A stretch of 64,000 nucleotides of DNA from Sternotherus odoratus (Eukaryota > Chordata > Testudines > Kinosternidae). Location: NCBI GenBank assembly GCA_032164245.1, contig JAVMKO010000021.1, positions 13,274,285-13,338,284 of the forward strand, given 5' to 3'. Position numbers and translations under genes: made by a program. A model generated the notes under the pieces. The model searched no databases. It saw only the letters and a list, made by a program, of their open reading frames with translations, and was not told the origin of the DNA. Shown here piece by piece: positions 11,167 to 23,480 of this stretch. Each line of letters opens with the position of its first letter. Position 1 is the first letter of the stretch.

Positions 11167-12913
11167 ATAAAAGTCTTATCTTGTTAGCCTGGTAATTTTG
11201 CATGCAATAGTTACTTAACAGTCCAAAATGATGTTGTCATATTTTGAAAACCACATAATTAACTCTCTTATTTGTCCAATTAACATAGTTCATCTCATGT
11301 CAGTGCTTGCCAGTCATGACTAGCAGTGAGTCAGCACATGGAGTAGGGCACTAACTGAGATACAAAGTAAGACTTGTATCTGAGGTCTGATTCTAAACTG
11401 TAGCTGGCAAAACAGAGAGTGATTTAATGAAGTTTTGATACAGCTCGTCAAATATCGAAATGGGAAGTTGCATTATTAATTTAGAAACTCATTATCGTTT
11501 TGATTCCACTCATTCTAAAGAGTATTAATAACAGGGGAGCTTGTGGCAGTTTAGAAGGATGATATATTATCCTAAAGGCAAATATATCCTTCAAAATTAT
11601 GTTTCATTTGACACCTAAATATCGAACATATTCTTATTATCAGCGTGTAATCATTTTTTTGCCATGTTTTCCATGCTAACTTTTAAAAGGCATTTCACTC
11701 CCTGTACTAAAAGCTTCTGAAGTGGGGTAGGTCTGAGCAACTAGAACTAAGAAATCTAGTTTGTCTTTGTCTAGGGCAGCCCCTGGGTCTTTAAGTGGAT
11801 TCAATCCCCATTAACTGAATTTGGTCCGAAGTCAAAAGAAAGAATTCTGGTAAACGTATCACCTTTCCACTAAAAAAAAAAATTGCTTTTATGTGTCTTT
11901 GAGTCAAATCAATATTTTACACATGAGTACTGAAAAAAAACAACACCCAAGTTTTTACTCCTTTTCATACTAGAATCAGTACACCGATAGGAAAATGTGC
12001 TGGATTCTAATCTGCATATGTAACAACTTTAATTTTCAGCCATACTGAGATTGTAGAATCTTCATTAAGAGCGATGATAGAAGAAGCAGAAAGAACACAA
12101 CTTGGTTTTCTGATCCCAGGTGCAGCTTAATGGAAAACTGCCTTTTGACTTGTGAACTGAGCAAATTTGACATGTGGGTGAGATCACGCTGAGCCGTAAT
12201 CCTTGGAGATTAATCATGAATCCTTGTAGCTTGTGCAAGTGCTAAATTTAAGTCTCTGGTGAGGAATCATTAGTAACTGACACCGAAGGAAATGTTTTCA
12301 CCTGAAAAGACACCTAATAACATTACTGCTGGTATCTCCTTAATGAAGTGTCTCTAGGAGAGTATTTCCCCATCTCTCAGGCATGTGTGGGAGACAGAAG
12401 ATGAACCGATTTGAGAAGTTCACTCTTACACACTGAAATATACATTACATGGTGAAAGGATTAACAGAAACTCTTGAAGTAAATACCTAAACAGTTCTCT
12501 TCCGATGTGTTCCTAAACCTGACTTAGTTATTTGTTTCCCCTGTTTCATTTCCCATCCTAAACTTTCTCATCATATGAATCCATGAGCCTTTGGAAGCCC
12601 CAAATCACTCATGGTTACACTAGAATTTGTGTAGGGCATGCTTAAATGAAGTGTCACTGCTCTGACATAAGAGAGAGGAACTAATTGAAATCAATATTTG
12701 GACTTTGAGTGATCTCAGGAAATCTGGATAAGGTTTTAGTTAATGCATCCTCTACTGCCCATGCATGAGCATACATAATTCTTCTCTGAAAGCAGTTTCC
12801 AGGGACCTTTCTTGCACCTTCGTGGCTTATTTACTTTACCCACAATGATTTAAGATCATGAGAAATGAGAGGTTGATTGCAGGGCAGTTCCTTCCTCATA
12901 GGTTAATTGAATT
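11167..12913. other. Non-coding, nothing recognised
   Basis: Unique AT-rich sequence with poly-A runs near 11872 and 11932. No exon, RNA gene or repeat family identified. Confidence 0.4.
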
Positions 12914-12965
12914 CTAGTTCACTGGATTCAAGTGCCACCAGTACTAGTTCATCGGATTCAAGGTG
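12914..12965. repeat. Two-copy direct repeat, 30-bp period
   Basis: A ~21-base unit beginning 'ctagttcactggattcaag' at 12914 recurs as 'ctagttcatcggattcaagg' at 12944 with a two-base transposition and one insertion. It is a small local duplication with no larger element around it. Confidence 0.7.
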
Positions 12966-14840
12966 CAAAATGTGTCTGGGGAATTGTTGTTTAATCAAAT
13001 GCTCCTGGGAATTCCTCCCTGTTTCCTGATACATCACCTGTGGGGGTCAGCTGTAACTGGGGGTTTGTGAGGAATGCTAAACACTGAGGGTAAAGAACTA
13101 TCCAGGTATGGTCAGGTGAGCATTGCTCAGGTAAAGGATGGACAGTCTTGAAAATGGACCTATCTATTGTCGCTTGCTTGCTTGAGGTGTACAACCCTGA
13201 GCAGTCTAAACTCTGCTCCACTCAGCCAGCCCAGACTGTAAGTTTTCTGGCATAACTGGGGTCTAGCAAACAGCTATGCCAGATATTCAAAACCAGGCGT
13301 TATTTGTTTCTAGCTCAGCAATGAATAGAAGTGGCTAGTGCCCTAGAAAGCCTATTTATGCATTCGCTCCATCGATGAATCTTCAAACTTTAATCCAATT
13401 ATTCTGCAGTGATTTTTAATAAACCTGTTACCAGCCCTAGCTTGACTCTTGGCAGGTTCTCTGGGACCACATCTGTTCGCTCTGAAGTGACGTCCATCAT
13501 TTTCCAGCACGGGTGACAGAACGTTTTCAGCTGGCTTCTCCCCGCCAGTCTGATCTGCCCCTAAGATTTGCTCAGAGAGCCCATTTTATTTCCAAGATCA
13601 AACCTGGGCTGGAGTAACCGATGGTCATTGCTGCACCTGCAGAGTGACATTAGTTCTCATTGAGTGGACAGGGCTACCTGACAGCTACCGGGTATTTCAG
13701 TTTGCTTTAGCTGCACGCTCTGGTCAGAGAACAGAATGTTTTCTCTATTTGGCCCCCGAGGAATGGAATTGACTTGTAATTCATTAGCCAAGAATGGCAC
13801 CACAAACTGAGCTGTGGAGAATAAGATTTCCCATAATGCCTGGAAGTCGCGCCGGGTCAGAGATAAGGGGCCCTGAAAGGAGTTAAGAGAGCGGCTGAGG
13901 AGGAGGTTGGAGAGCCTTGTGCAGCCACTGCCCATGTTATATCTGTTCTAGAGATAGATATAAAAGTCATCTTCAAGTGTGGTGATGGATCTGTGCAAAA
14001 GGTCATAGGCAGGAAAGAAATCAACCCAACCCTTCAGGTGTAAAGCTGTGTTTACACTGACATCATAAAGTCAGTGAGAATGATCATCATCTCCAACTCC
14101 AGGTAGTCACTCCCCCCACCTCCAGGCACTGATTAGTAACAGATTTCCAATCAAACTGTAAAGCAGAAACCTGCCATTTTGACTCTACATAAATGAAAAT
14201 GCTAAAATTTCTGAAATTTAAAAGAATAACATACCTGCCAGACCTTGAGATGAGGCTTCTGTGGTCAAGATTCAAAGGTCAACTGAATAGCAGCTGATGA
14301 CCTCGCAGCAAGAGACACTCAAGTGGTAACATTTATAACGAGCTTTTGAATGGATCAAGGTCACATGGATTCATATCAAGAAAGTTTAGGCCGACCCTAG
14401 AATCAGACAGGGTTTGCTCTCTTCTCAGTTTGGGAATTGGTGATACAGTGATCTCATCCCCTCCTTATATCTCATATCTCTTGTTATTTGCCTTCCCAGA
14501 ATGGAAACACTTGAATCTCTAACTGCACCATAATTAGATTATATAGCATGCTGGCCTAGGATGTACAGTATATCAGGATGGCCCAAGGGACACAATGCAT
14601 CTCATGGTTTGACATGTTTCCATTGAATAAAATCTATAAAAATAAATCCCTTTATTGGATTGCTAGTTTCACAATAATTCAAACCAACAAAGTCCTTAGC
14701 TACCTTTCCAATGCTTACTTCCCATTCCCCATGATGGAGAGAGGTAAATAATGAGGCAATATTTTACTCTCCAGGTTCTGCCATTGGCAAGTGCTTCAAA
14801 ATGCATTCTCCAAATTTACGACCCTGGCAGCAGCCTTCGA
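12966..14840. other. Non-coding, nothing recognised
   Basis: Minus frames of 76-92 codons occur (12991-13221 and 13657-13935) without domains. 13640-13935 is unique and has no repeat texture. No feature I can support. Confidence 0.4.
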
Positions 14841-14945
14841 TGGCATGCCATGTAATTAATCACTTGGCTTAACAAAGAGGAAAGTTTCACTGGTCTGATG
14901 AGCACCAGGTGAAGTAATTATCACAATTAATCAGGTGCAGAGAAA
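14841..14945. promoter_or_regulatory. Candidate enhancer: paired E-box and homeobox motifs
   Basis: Two copies of CAGGTG (14906-14911 and 14932-14937) bracket two homeobox cores, TAATTA at 14915-14920 and AATTAAT at 14925-14931, giving a compact E-box, homeobox, homeobox, E-box arrangement within 32 bases. A third core 'taattaatcac' lies at 14853. Composite E-box plus homeodomain sites are known in vertebrate mesenchymal and neural crest enhancers. Function here is inferred only from the motif layout. Confidence 0.25.
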
Positions 14946-15141
14946 GAGCAAAGCCGGATTCAGGCAGAAAAACTTTTGTTTGGAAAGCAACTGTCTCAAG
15001 CCTTTAATGTTTGAAAATATTTCTCGTTATTTCACTCTAGTTTCACTTATTCTGCTGTAGCCTTCTGCATCATTTGGCAGGAGACTCGCATGCAAAAGCA
15101 ACTTAAAAAGCAATATTAATGGTCTACATGTGAATTTGTCA
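14946..15141. other. Non-coding, unique
   Basis: AT-rich sequence between the motif cluster and a LINE relic. Nothing further seen. Confidence 0.4.
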
Positions 15142-15500
15142 TCAACTCTGTGGCTTCCGGTACATGGAATGAATCCCTATGGAGAAGAATCCTCGAGGGC
15201 AGTGGTTTACTAGATGTTCCATGGTTTGGATGTCTTCTCCACATCCACATATGCAGTTGTCCTTCATTTTCCTTTTGTGCAGTAGATACCTGCAGCGCCC
15301 ATGTATGGTATTCTGTGATCTATATCTCATGAGCCATGCTGAAGCGGGTGGTTGGTCTGTAGGAACTGTAATCAGGTCGCGATTCTTGACTCTGTGCTTT
15401 TCCCACAACCTCGGCCACTTGTTTCTTGGTGACAGCCCTGAGGTTCTAAGAATTTTGGTTTCTGGATGTAACGCAGCATCTTGTGGCAGGAGACTCGAAT
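15142..15500 (-). pseudogene. Non-LTR retrotransposon C-terminal relic (zinc-knuckle region)
   Basis: The minus-strand frame ends '...HGRCRYLLHKRKMKDN' then 'CICGCGEDIQTMEHLV' and 'NHCP'. The pattern C-x-C-G-x(4)-QTMEHLV-x(2)-C-P is the carboxy-terminal cysteine/histidine knuckle found after the reverse transcriptase in several vertebrate non-LTR families. The weakly matching 'LITVPTDQPPASAWLM' stretch upstream fits the linker of the same protein. The reverse transcriptase core is absent and flanking frames are broken, so this is a dead fragment. The clade is not certain. Confidence 0.75.
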
Positions 15501-15944
15501 GGAAATGTTAGTTGCCAGCACTCACAAGGAGTCACTCTCACCACCCAGTCAAGCGTCAGTGCCTTCCATCTAAGATGAAATTCATTCAAGAGGTGTCTTG
15601 CTTGCTTAAGTTTCTTGCTGAGTTGGGCAGAGAGCTGAAATAGGGGAAGTAACTCTTTCCCCTAGAGTCTATTCCTATCCATGATTTTAGGGGTGTGTCA
15701 CCTGGCCTTTCAACTTTAACAGGATATTGCTGGACTCTGCCTAGTTATTGGAGATACAGGCACCTAAACCAACATTGAGCTGACCTTGTTACAGTCACAA
15801 TAATCATTGTCATGTTTTCAATCTTTTCACCAGGAGGCCACCACTTCTGAATGAAAGCAGAGATTCCTTCATGGTCCGATCTCTCCAGGAGATGAGGATT
15901 TAAGAAAATTAGCAAATATAATCAGAATCATAATAAAGTGAAGA
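15501..15944. other. Non-coding, possibly more of the LINE relic
   Basis: The stretch just upstream (in LINE sense) of the knuckle may be decayed reverse transcriptase sequence, but no motif is legible. The remainder is unique. Confidence 0.3.
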
Positions 15945-16025
15945 AAGATACGGCCCGGGGTTATGAAGGAGGTCAGACTCCATGACTGCAGGGATCCCTT
16001 CTCACTTTGAAATCTAGGAATGTAT
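15945..16025 (+). repeat. CR1 LINE 3' end
   Basis: 'ggggttatgaaggaggtcag' followed by 'actccatgactgcagg' and 'gatcccttctcactttgaaa' then 'tctaggaatgta' matches the reptile CR1 3' terminus (usual form '..aggaggtcagactagatga..tcccttctggc..atctatgaat'). It ends with degenerate copies of the short terminal repeat. Truncated to about 80 bases. Confidence 0.75.
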
Positions 16026-18985
16026 GGGATTGCCAACCTTGCAATTGTGGCAAATGAAAGAAGGGCTGAACCATGGGGCAGATTTATCCAGTAGCTTGCT
16101 CAGCCATCCTGGCTGTGGTGAATCCTGCAGGTTCCTTGCACTGGAATGCAACATTCATGCCATGTTTTTCAGCTCCACTGAATAGCACAGCTGCCCAAGA
16201 AGCTCAATGGATGAGGCTAATGAACATGTGCACAGACTGATGGTTCAGGAGCTAAATTGCCTGGGAGCAAGCAAAACAGAATTAGGCAAGCAAAGAACCT
16301 GATTATTTTTCAAGTGATAAAAGATTGTCATGAATTACGGGAGCCATTAGAAATTTGGAAGATATGTAGATTTAAATGGATATATTTGTTTCAGTTAAGT
16401 GAACACGGAGGATGAAAATGCCGGTTCAATGATGTCCTATACTGTAGTTTTACTCAGACGGTTGGGATAAAATTAATATGTGGCTGCATACTGGGGGAGT
16501 GGAGTGGACTCTAGTGTTTCTTTTTGATAAAACAAACAAAGAATAGGATGCTGGAGGTGATGTGAGGCTGGATCCAAAGCTGGAGATGTTGACAGACATA
16601 TTACATGATCTGTCTGGGTTAGCATTCCCTATGGCAGATCAGAGAACAAACTGGGATTCCAGCCGTCCAGTAGAAGGCAGCAGTCCTACAAGACAGTAAC
16701 TCACAACTTCTCCCATCAGCCCCATTCTTCTGAATAATGTCCAACAGAAATTAAATATAGTTCTCTCTCAGCCCCAGAGACACTTTTGTTTTTAATATCC
16801 AGTTGTCTCTTTAATACAATTGTTCATTTGGTGGCTTCCATCCTGCTCAGATCTTGAGATAACTATGGCATTGATTGACAGGACATTCAGGGGGTAAAAT
16901 AAACCTTCAGAAGATTGTTGTATGTGTGAGAACATGAGAAATACATAGTGTTCATTCACTGCAAATTCCTCCAGGACCATAGGAGCGGGAACAGATGAAT
17001 TCTTATGAAACAAAGATTCTATTTTCATGCAAATATCCCTCAGTAATAAAATAGCAAGGGAATAAAAGCGACAGGAAAATATATGATGTACAAGCACAAC
17101 CGTTTGCAAAGCAGTGTATTTTCCATAAGGCTTTAACTGTTCTTTACAATGTAGGCCATGTTAGCAGCAATATACAAAACACGTTCAGACTCACGCTAAT
17201 GCAAGCAGCGTGGTGGGGAAATTGATTGTTGCTGATGTTCAGGCAAGTTCAAGTTGTTTATTTTTTTGCAGCATTCTCTGACTAGAAGCAGCTTATTTTC
17301 TGGCCATGTAGGAAGAGTCTTGGTCCAGCTTCCACTGACAACGATGGAAAGACTCCTATTGACTTTGAATGGGAACTGGATCAGGTGTTCAAAGTTCATT
17401 GTTGCTCCTCAAGAGAGAAGTGGGGAGAGAACAGCTCTTGGGTGAATGGCCAGAAGGAGGAAAGGAAGCACCTCCGGGTGTTAGCCATTGTCCTCTAACA
17501 GGTTCCCTTCTATGTCATGGATATGGAGAGGCAAGCTGAACTGGATTTAATAAGTGCCCCCGCCCCACGTTCCACAACCTGAAATTTCATCCATTTATTA
17601 AAACTGGACTTGAACCCCCAAGTTTTGAGTTATGCATAATTAAGATAATTTCTGAGTCCTCTTCAGCATCACAATCGTCCCCATGGCACCTGGACAATTC
17701 TTCTTGGCACCCTGGAAATACTTATGATAGAAAATAACTCAGCAGAGTTCCAAGGCAGGACCGGTAGTGAATTCCCCCAAGTGACCTTGTGTTTCCAAAA
17801 TTCTCAAGCCCAATTTTGTATTCTCAAGAGGTTCTGAGAAACTTTGGATGCAGATTGCTGTCCTGGTCATTTGTCCTCCCTCACATCTTCAACGTGGTTT
17901 TGTTTACTATACTATAAGATGACACACAGAGATAAACATTTTGGGGCATGGATGCTCCTTTTATTATAGGTGTGAACGGTGCCTAGCACAATGGAACATT
18001 GATTGCTGATTGGTGCCCCTTGGCTGTACTGCAATCCAAATAATTATTATTAACAATAACTAGTAATCCCATCTTTTGGGTGCTTATTTTAACACAGATC
18101 TTTGGAATGTCACCTTTGCTCATTCTTAAAGACTCAGAAGCAGGCTACTCTGCTAACAGGAGAGAAAAATATATAGTCTGCTACTAATAGGAATTTAGCA
18201 CAGACTTGAACAAACTTTCCTCCATATTCATCAGTGGCAGAAAAGAACCTCTCACAAACTCCCCAGATACATTCTCTTGTGCTTTTAAGAGCAGTAAGTT
18301 GCATCTTTATTTTTACACACAAAAGAAAACGCACAGCTGCAGATGATGAATATCTGTTTATCTGCTGTAATCCAGGCTCAGCAATCTCCCCCAGCCTCTT
18401 GTATTGAGGGGAAAATGCTCTCACTGTTTTAAGATGATCCAGAGAAAGCTGTTCCCTTCCCTATAGGCAGCTGATAAATTACCAGAGTGTGGAACATCCC
18501 CTGCTGCCCAAGCTAATGATCACTTTCCAAATGGCATACACATTCTGGAGGGCGTGAGGCAGACACGGCGCTGCTGGAGAATGGGAATAATCACCGCAAA
18601 CTATATCTTGAAAAGTGCTGTGGGTATATATCATTTTTATCATAAGGAAGATTAATAGTGTAGTGTTTGTGTTTCGTTTAGTAGAAGGAAGTGTTTAAAT
18701 TGTTAGTTTATGTCAAACTGTTATCATAATCTGGGGCTAATAAATCTAACTGGAGTTTGAGAAACTTTCCACAACCCCAAAGCCTGATTTCTGAGAGGTT
18801 AAGAGTTTGCTAATCCCAAGTCTTGCTGTGTCACCCAGAGTGTAAGCAACCCCTATGCTATTGAAAATCTTTGGGAAGGAGCACATCAAGCTGTAGCAGA
18901 GGGAAATGATCCTATAGTTGGAACCCTCCTTCCAGATGATGTTGTGATATCCTCTCACACTGAGGATACCCTTCCCCGGGGAAAA
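16026..18985. other. Non-coding, nothing recognised
   Basis: About 3 kb of unique sequence with no exon or named repeat. The minus frame 16792-17109 (105 codons) and the frame 18134-18424 (96 codons) have no domain and no supporting context. Confidence 0.4.
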
Positions 18986-19290
18986 AAGAACAGGAGTACT
19001 TGTGGCACCTTAGATACTAACAAATTTATGTCAGCATAAGCTTCCGTAGGCTACCGCCCACTTCATCAGATGCATAGAATGGAACACACAGTAGGCAGGA
19101 ATATATACACACATGAAAAGGTGGAAGTTATCATATCAATTCGAAGAGGTTATTTAACATAGATGAGCTATTACCAGCAGGAGAAAAAACCTTTTGTAGT
19201 GATAATCAAGATGGCCTATTATCAGGCAGTTGACAAGAAGGTGTTAGGATACATGTATTTTTTCTCCTGCTGGTAATAGCTCATTAAAAA
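18986..19290 (-). mobile_element. Penelope-like element 3' end with inverted tail
   Basis: On the plus strand 'aggagtacttgtggcacctt' is followed by 'agatactaacaaattt' and 'cagcataagcttccgtaggc' and a 'cccacttcatcagatgcata' block. This is the antisense of the common sauropsid PLE 3' end. A perfect 27-base inverted repeat links 19163-19189 with 19258-19284 across a 68-base loop. The second arm reads in the opposite PLE sense, so a short inverted second copy is joined to the first. No coding region is left. Confidence 0.8.
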
Positions 19291-19615
19291 CAAAAAGCCT
19301 CCAATACATTTCTAATCCAAATATGGCCTAAATGACTTTGATTGGACCTATGAAAAACTCTAATTGTAAAGTTCTGCCATTCTAATGTTGTATAAGCAAA
19401 TTAAAGCATTTTAAAAAGGGGGGAGTGTGTATTTATAACCATCACATACCTCAGAGCAGTGAATGGATTTTGCTCAAATTTTCACAAACAGATCACCTCT
19501 GGGCTTAGAGGAAGCATGAAAAATTTCACCCTGGAAGGAGAATTTTTCAGGAAGCTATGAGAATGTGAAACGATGGTTTACACTGATGTCCTTAAATAAT
19601 CTTAGCTCCAGATTT

Positions 19616-19620
<5 letters not shown>
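19291..19620. other. Non-coding, unique
   Basis: AT-rich sequence between the PLE piece and the CT microsatellite. No feature recognised. Confidence 0.4.

Positions 19621-19702
<82 letters not shown>
19621..19702. repeat. (CT)41 microsatellite
   Basis: Uninterrupted CT dinucleotide over 82 bases, preceded by 'tttctttctct'-type sequence and followed by GTGTGT. Long Leu-Ser or Arg-Glu open frames over it on both strands are artefacts of the repeat. Confidence 0.98.
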
Positions 19703-19708
<6 letters not shown>

Positions 19709-22164
19709 AGACATAATTTTGAGGCTTGCAATGGGAAACCACCCCCCAAGAAAATTACATCTTTCAATAACACTGTCATTCTATTCCATTAATATATTTT
19801 TGACCCTGAATACTGCATAGAGCAGAGTGCATTATCACAGAGGAAGAAGCGACCCAGTAATGTATTCCAACCATAATGTAGTCTCATTGACTATGCAAAA
19901 TGCAGAGTGTTGGAGATGCAAAAAATCAGGCAGACTTATTTAATATTGGGGTTGAAAAACAAGTAAATCGGATGGATAAATTATCCATAAACTTTTAAAC
20001 CTGCCACTGACTTATGGTAATTCTTTCTTTTATTTTTAAGGATGCGTTTGAAAAGATTATTCACTTCTGAATTAAAAGGCCTTTCGGTCGGTACTTGGAG
20101 CTAAATATTAAATTTCCTTGGAAGACTTCAGAAAGCAGTCTTGGCTATTTAAAGCTGGATGTTAATCAACTAGGATGTTGCACTCTTGACCCCCTGCCAA
20201 ACAAATCTCTATTGCTCAATTAGCAATGGAAACAGGGTACTAGCAGTGAGTGAGTCTATAATTAAGTCAGCACATAATTTTGAGAGAGAAGGGAGGAAAC
20301 TTGCATTCTGAGACTGTGTGTCTAACATTTTGCAGCATTTATAATCTATGATATCTTGATAAGGGAAGGTTTTTGAATTCTTTCTTTCAGCTCCAGAATG
20401 AACGCTGCCTATCATGACATACAGACTTAACCTTTCCCCTTTCCCCAGCACATGATAATGTCACACACATCAGGCATAGGACTTTGTCAAGTACAGTTTG
20501 TGGTCAAGGAATGAATGTATTTAATCAGTGAGAGGACTCACGGTGTTGGGTAAGTAACGACAGAACTCAGCATACAGGAATTAATTGCCTGGTATTATTT
20601 TTCACTCTTGAGACATTTCTTTCCAAGTTGTTGCTTTTCAAGAGGCTGTCTTGGGATACACTTCTTTATCTGTGTGGGTTTTACTCAACTCCAGCTCAGA
20701 AGCAGTTCTGCCACTGCAGGCCTTCAGACTAGGAGATGAAGTTCAGGCTGGGGCTAGTGCAGTTTGACTGCATTGGCACTCACAAGGCACAACCTGAACG
20801 TCAGGAAATGAAGACTGTCCAGTTAAGCTGAAATGAAGATGTCGGTCCCATTGCATAGTCTCCAGCACTCAGAGTGAGCACTCTAACAACTAAGATCGGA
20901 GGGACATAACTTTACAAGAGACTCCCTGGAAATCTTATGAGTCAATGTTCATATTTAAACTCAATGGGATGAATGTATTCCTTCACTGAAGGCGATGGCT
21001 CTTAGCTAAGCAGGAGGAGATAGGTGCCTTGGAGGAGAAGCATGGTAGAAGCTGGAATTATTTCTGATAAAGTAACTAAAGATATTGAAGAACAAAGTGC
21101 CAATTCTGGGCAACCTCTGAGGTTTGTTCACATTTGTATTGTGCATACTATTTAAATAACAAAACCAATGCACATTTTAAAAGCATTACATAAAGTGTCC
21201 TTCGCCTTTTCTCAGATGAGAGAGATTGTTGTGTTAGATGTTGAATTTGGGACCAAAATGCTTAATTCAGTCAGTTCACTTTTACTTTGCGTCTGGTTCC
21301 CTAAGTGCTCTTATATCTTTGCATTTACCCTTAAATCTGTGCAAAATGTCTGCAGCCAATAACATAGTGTTGAACTTACCTGGTGTTGGGCTGGGGGCTA
21401 GTGCTTCTGGGGAAGTGGTCCCTGTTAGAGTGTGGAAAGTGAGGTGGCTTCCGTCCTATGAACCAGCCTGGCCCACGTCTAGTAAAGATCCAGTATGAAA
21501 CAGGGAATTCCCCGGGACAGAGAGCAGTTCCATTTCAAGCCAATGTGTTTCAGACAAGACTCTGCGATAGGCGCACAGCCTTGGAGTTCATACAGTTGGC
21601 TGTTTTAACAGACACATCACTTTAAATGAAAGTCTGGCCCATCTGCTCTTCCCTCTAATTACAAAGCTAAGAGACAGCAGCTCTCTACCACATGCCAATG
21701 AAGTAACCTATGTGACTGCCATGAATCTCCATCCATGGGCGAGGATTGTTGCAGGCCTGTGCTCTTGTTCTCCTCAAGTTTCAGATTGTCCTGTAAAAGC
21801 CTGCTGCTTCTACACTGCATTCGGATTTCCTGATCTAGACTCCTCCGCCCCATGGCAAAATGGGAATTAGCTGTTTGGAGGATAAACCATGTTGTCTCCT
21901 GTCCGCTGCCTGGCTTGCAATAATGCAGCTTCCCCAAGGATTTTCGGGAAATGGGCCCATTTCTGAGTAGCTACAGATGTGGGCTTTTCTAAAACTACTT
22001 TGTGCTCAGAATCCCGCTCCCCCCACTTTCCCCGGGTCTGGATTTGGCCCACACCTCTTCTCTCTCACCCTGTTCCAGCCTTCTGTGTGATTACAGGCTG
22101 CTCCCTCTCTCTTTTGCTGCCTGCGTGAAGGATCCCTGCTCCTTATTACAGGTTTGTTACCATA
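19703..22164. other. Non-coding, unique
   Basis: No exon or named repeat. Minus frames near 21659-22194 (62 to 92 codons) lie in unique sequence and have no domains. 21640-22160 has homogeneous, repeat-free texture and could include conserved non-coding sequence. Confidence 0.4.
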
Positions 22165-22300
22165 GTCACTGGAGGTAATTACAAACTGTTCCAAAATTAA
22201 TCAAAGCTCTGTCTGCTGTATCTTGGGCCTTATGAGCATGGGTTTAATCTGTAGATGAAACTAAATTAATCGATTTATAAATTAATTACTAGAAACGTCT
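22165..22300. promoter_or_regulatory. Candidate conserved non-coding stretch, TAATTA cluster
   Basis: Homeobox cores cluster here: 'gtaattac' at 22175-22182, 'aattaatc' at 22196-22203, 'attaatcgat' at 22265-22274 and 'aaattaattac' near 22279-22289. The stretch lacks repeat signatures. Regulatory function is an inference from motif density. Confidence 0.25.
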
Positions 22301-22456
22301 TTGCCTCAGAGGCTGTCGGGGGTGGGGGGAGGAGGGGAATCCAAATGCCGAAATTAAAACCTCAATTATAGTTTGAAAATAATGGATAATTACAAGTTTT
22401 ACATTCACATTACATTGTGAGGAAATATTAGATATTTAACTGACATTTATCACCAT

Positions 22457-22547
22457 AGCCCACAGCAAGTTAGGTAGCAGTTACATGCTGTAATGAATGT
22501 CACCATTTAAAAATTAATTGCTTACACTATCTAACTTGCTGTGGGCT
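22457..22547. repeat. Perfect 17-bp inverted repeat, 57-base spacer
   Basis: The 17 bases at 22457-22473 ('agcccacagcaagttag') are the exact reverse complement of 22531-22547. The loop is AT-rich. No target-site duplication or family signature was recognised, so it may be a tiny MITE or a genuine unique hairpin. Confidence 0.85.
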
Positions 22548-23240
22548 GTCTTGTTAAATACTAATGGGCTGTCTAAAATATGTTATGAGTTGCAAGGATT
22601 ATTTGGATACAGTATGGCTGAATATAAATCACCTGCTGCCTGCAGAGGGGAGCCACATTGAGGCCACATGAACAAATGCAACTCTCTCTGGGGAGGCGGT
22701 GAGCCCAGAAATGTGGCCCAGTGCCAATAAGTTACCATCTCCAGCCCTGAGAACTGGAACATCACTTCCTGCCTCTTTCTGCACTGGGAAGGTGGAGGAA
22801 GTGCTAATGTAGTCATGGTTTCAAGAAGTAGGGCCGGACCACCGCAGCCCATTGGATAAAGATAAATCCCAGGACGATACCAATGGAGGAGGAAACTCTC
22901 CGAGGTGCCCCACTCAGAGTTTCCTCTATATTCTTCTGGGGAGGACTATTAGATTTTCACCATATGTAAAAATCAGGGGGTCTGCTGCCCTCTTAGCCCC
23001 AAGGATTCCTCACGATCCTTATGGATCTCAGGTGATCTGCTAGAAGCACAGTGCAATCTGAATGCAGGACCAGTGTCCTCATCCTGGCTCTGAGGCCCTT
23101 CAGCACGCTGGTAGCACAGATCCTGGGAAGGGGAAGCATGGCATGGGTGTTACAGTTTGTCCACCGGTATTACCTGCACATGGATTCTCTGCAGGGGTTA
23201 AGGGGGGAACAATGTGTGGATCTGAGGAGTACCCCCTAGA
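22548..23240. other. Non-coding, nothing recognised
   Basis: Mixed-composition unique sequence. Minus frame 22583-22852 (89 codons) lacks any domain. Confidence 0.4.
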
Positions 23241-23480
23241 GCAGCAGGCTGATCCAGGGTTAGGGCAGTAGTCTAGAATTTAAAAGACCCAAGTTCAATT
23301 TCCTGCTCTGCCACAGACTTTCCGTGTGACCTTGGGCAAGTCACTTCGCCTTTCCATGCCTCAATTCCCCATTTTACATATGGGGATAATAGCCCTTCCT
23401 TACCTCACAAGGTAGTGGTGATGATCAATACATTACAGATTGTGAGGTGCTCAAACACTGTAGTGGCAGAAGCCATCCGA
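23241..23480 (+). repeat. MIR-type SINE
   Basis: Polymerase III head with a box-B-like 'agttcaatttcc', then the core 'tgctctgccacagac', 'gtgtgaccttgggcaagtca', 'tgcctcaattccccatttta', 'ggggataatagcccttcctt', and the tail 'cattacagattgtgaggtgc'. The order is full-length for the reptile MIR relative. Sense orientation. Confidence 0.85.

Noticed and set aside
12914..12965. CRISPR-like repeat pair
   Set aside because: Only two imperfect units, vertebrate context, no array.
19555..19792. Frames with long Arg-Glu or Leu-Ser repeats
   Set aside because: Produced by the CT microsatellite; no real flanking coding sequence.
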